A DNA stretch of 64,000 nt from Marinomonas sp. SBI8L. Its GTDB lineage: Bacteria; Pseudomonadota; Gammaproteobacteria; Pseudomonadales; Marinomonadaceae. Below are positions 63,739 to 64,000 of the stretch, in pieces. Every line of letters starts with the position of its first letter. The first letter of the stretch is position 1. The DNA is taken from the NCBI RefSeq assembly GCF_001624705.1, contig NZ_JSEO01000006.1, positions 244,315 through 308,314 on the forward strand, in the 5' to 3' direction. The position numbers and the translations under genes were made by a program. The notes under the pieces were generated by a model. The model made no database searches and had not been told where the DNA came from. It worked only from the letters and a program-made list of their open reading frames with translations.

Positions 63739-63918
63739 TTAAACACGTTTTTTAGCAATATAAACACTATCTCCAAATGCATGATCAAAATGTTTTATAA
63801 GTATTCCTATTATAAACTCTCCATCATCACTGTGATTAATCTTTAATGGCATATGCTCTAAAAATTGATATTTCTTAGATTGCAGCAATAACCGACACAC
63901 TTGGTATAGATAAGAGAG
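63739..63918 (-). pseudogene. C-terminal remnant of an unrecognised minus-strand gene
   Basis: The minus strand is open for about 59 codons down to a TAA at 63739-63741 and reads like a protein C-terminus (YQFLEHMPLKIN, then EFIIGILIKHFDHAFG, ending SVYIAKKRV). Its 5' side meets a stop exactly inside the left inverted repeat that starts at 63918, so the gene looks cut off there. Family unknown. Confidence 0.35.
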
Positions 63919-63997
63919 TCAGTTGCCTATAGGCTTCGAGTTCTCACACAATCCACCAAGGTCGTCCAAAAATGAACAACCAATATAAGCAACTGAC
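63918..63997. mobile_element. 80-bp element with terminal inverted repeats (MITE-like)
   Basis: GTCAGTTGCCTATA (63918-63931) and TATAAGCAACTGAC (63984-63997) are inverted repeats matching at 13 of 14 positions around 52 bases with no coding capacity. This resembles a miniature inverted-repeat element or an IS end. Target-site duplication cannot be judged because the window ends 3 bases later. Confidence 0.4.
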
Positions 63998-64000
63998 ATT

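Overview
The window looks like the chromosome of a marine gammaproteobacterium, most likely Marinomonas or a close Oceanospirillales relative. This is inferred from the moderately AT-rich composition, the napEFDABC order, the RadD/YejK/GloA-type housekeeping genes and the style of the lipopeptide siderophore locus. No rRNA gene is present to confirm it, and I saw no tRNA gene, CRISPR array or complete insertion sequence.

Region 1 (1-5.7 kb, minus strand) is anaerobic nitrate metabolism: a periplasmic nitrate reductase operon napE-F-D-A-B-C followed by moaB for molybdenum cofactor. NapE is only 55 residues. An FNR/ANR-type palindrome lies upstream of napE. Region 2 (5.7-19 kb) is mixed housekeeping and regulation: a 2OG-Fe(II) oxygenase, the RadD helicase, a TetR regulator, a DUF1499 membrane protein, an orphan ABC ATPase divergent from an AcoR-like sigma-54 activator with palindromic operators between them, a DTW-domain tRNA modifier, a HAD phosphatase, YejK, glyoxalase I and an OmpA-like protein.

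Region 3 (19-63.2 kb) is a complete iron-acquisition locus. A minus-strand uptake operon encodes a TonB-dependent receptor, an ABC ATPase, two FecCD permeases and a binding protein. A type II thioesterase is divergent from it. A second minus-strand operon of about 34.7 kb encodes a stand-alone TauD-type hydroxylase, a fatty acyl-AMP ligase fused to an ACP, four NRPS proteins (1740, 3346, 3230 and 1355 residues), a PvdE/SyrD-type exporter and a nitroreductase. Divergent from its start are mbtH and a diaminobutyrate aminotransferase. Fur-like boxes sit in both divergent control regions.

The NRPS line reads FAAL-ACP // TubC-C-A-T-T-E // C-A-T-C-A-T-C-A-T // C-A-T-T-C-A-T-C-hydroxylase // interface-like-A-T-TE. 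There are seven canonical C domains for seven A domains. The eighth C-like domain, at the start of the last NRPS, has lost its HHxxxDG motif and looks like the interface domain of beta-hydroxyaspartate systems. By hand-read pocket codes, three A domains are Asp-type, two are Gly-like, one is probably Dab and one is unassigned. With one fused and one stand-alone aspartyl beta-hydroxylase, and no hydroxamate or catechol genes in the window, the predicted product is an acylated heptapeptide that may bind Fe(III) through three beta-hydroxyaspartates. This is the most interesting system in the window.

The right end (63.2-64 kb) holds small unrecognised ORFs, a remnant of a minus-strand gene and an 80-bp element with terminal inverted repeats that appears to cut off that remnant.
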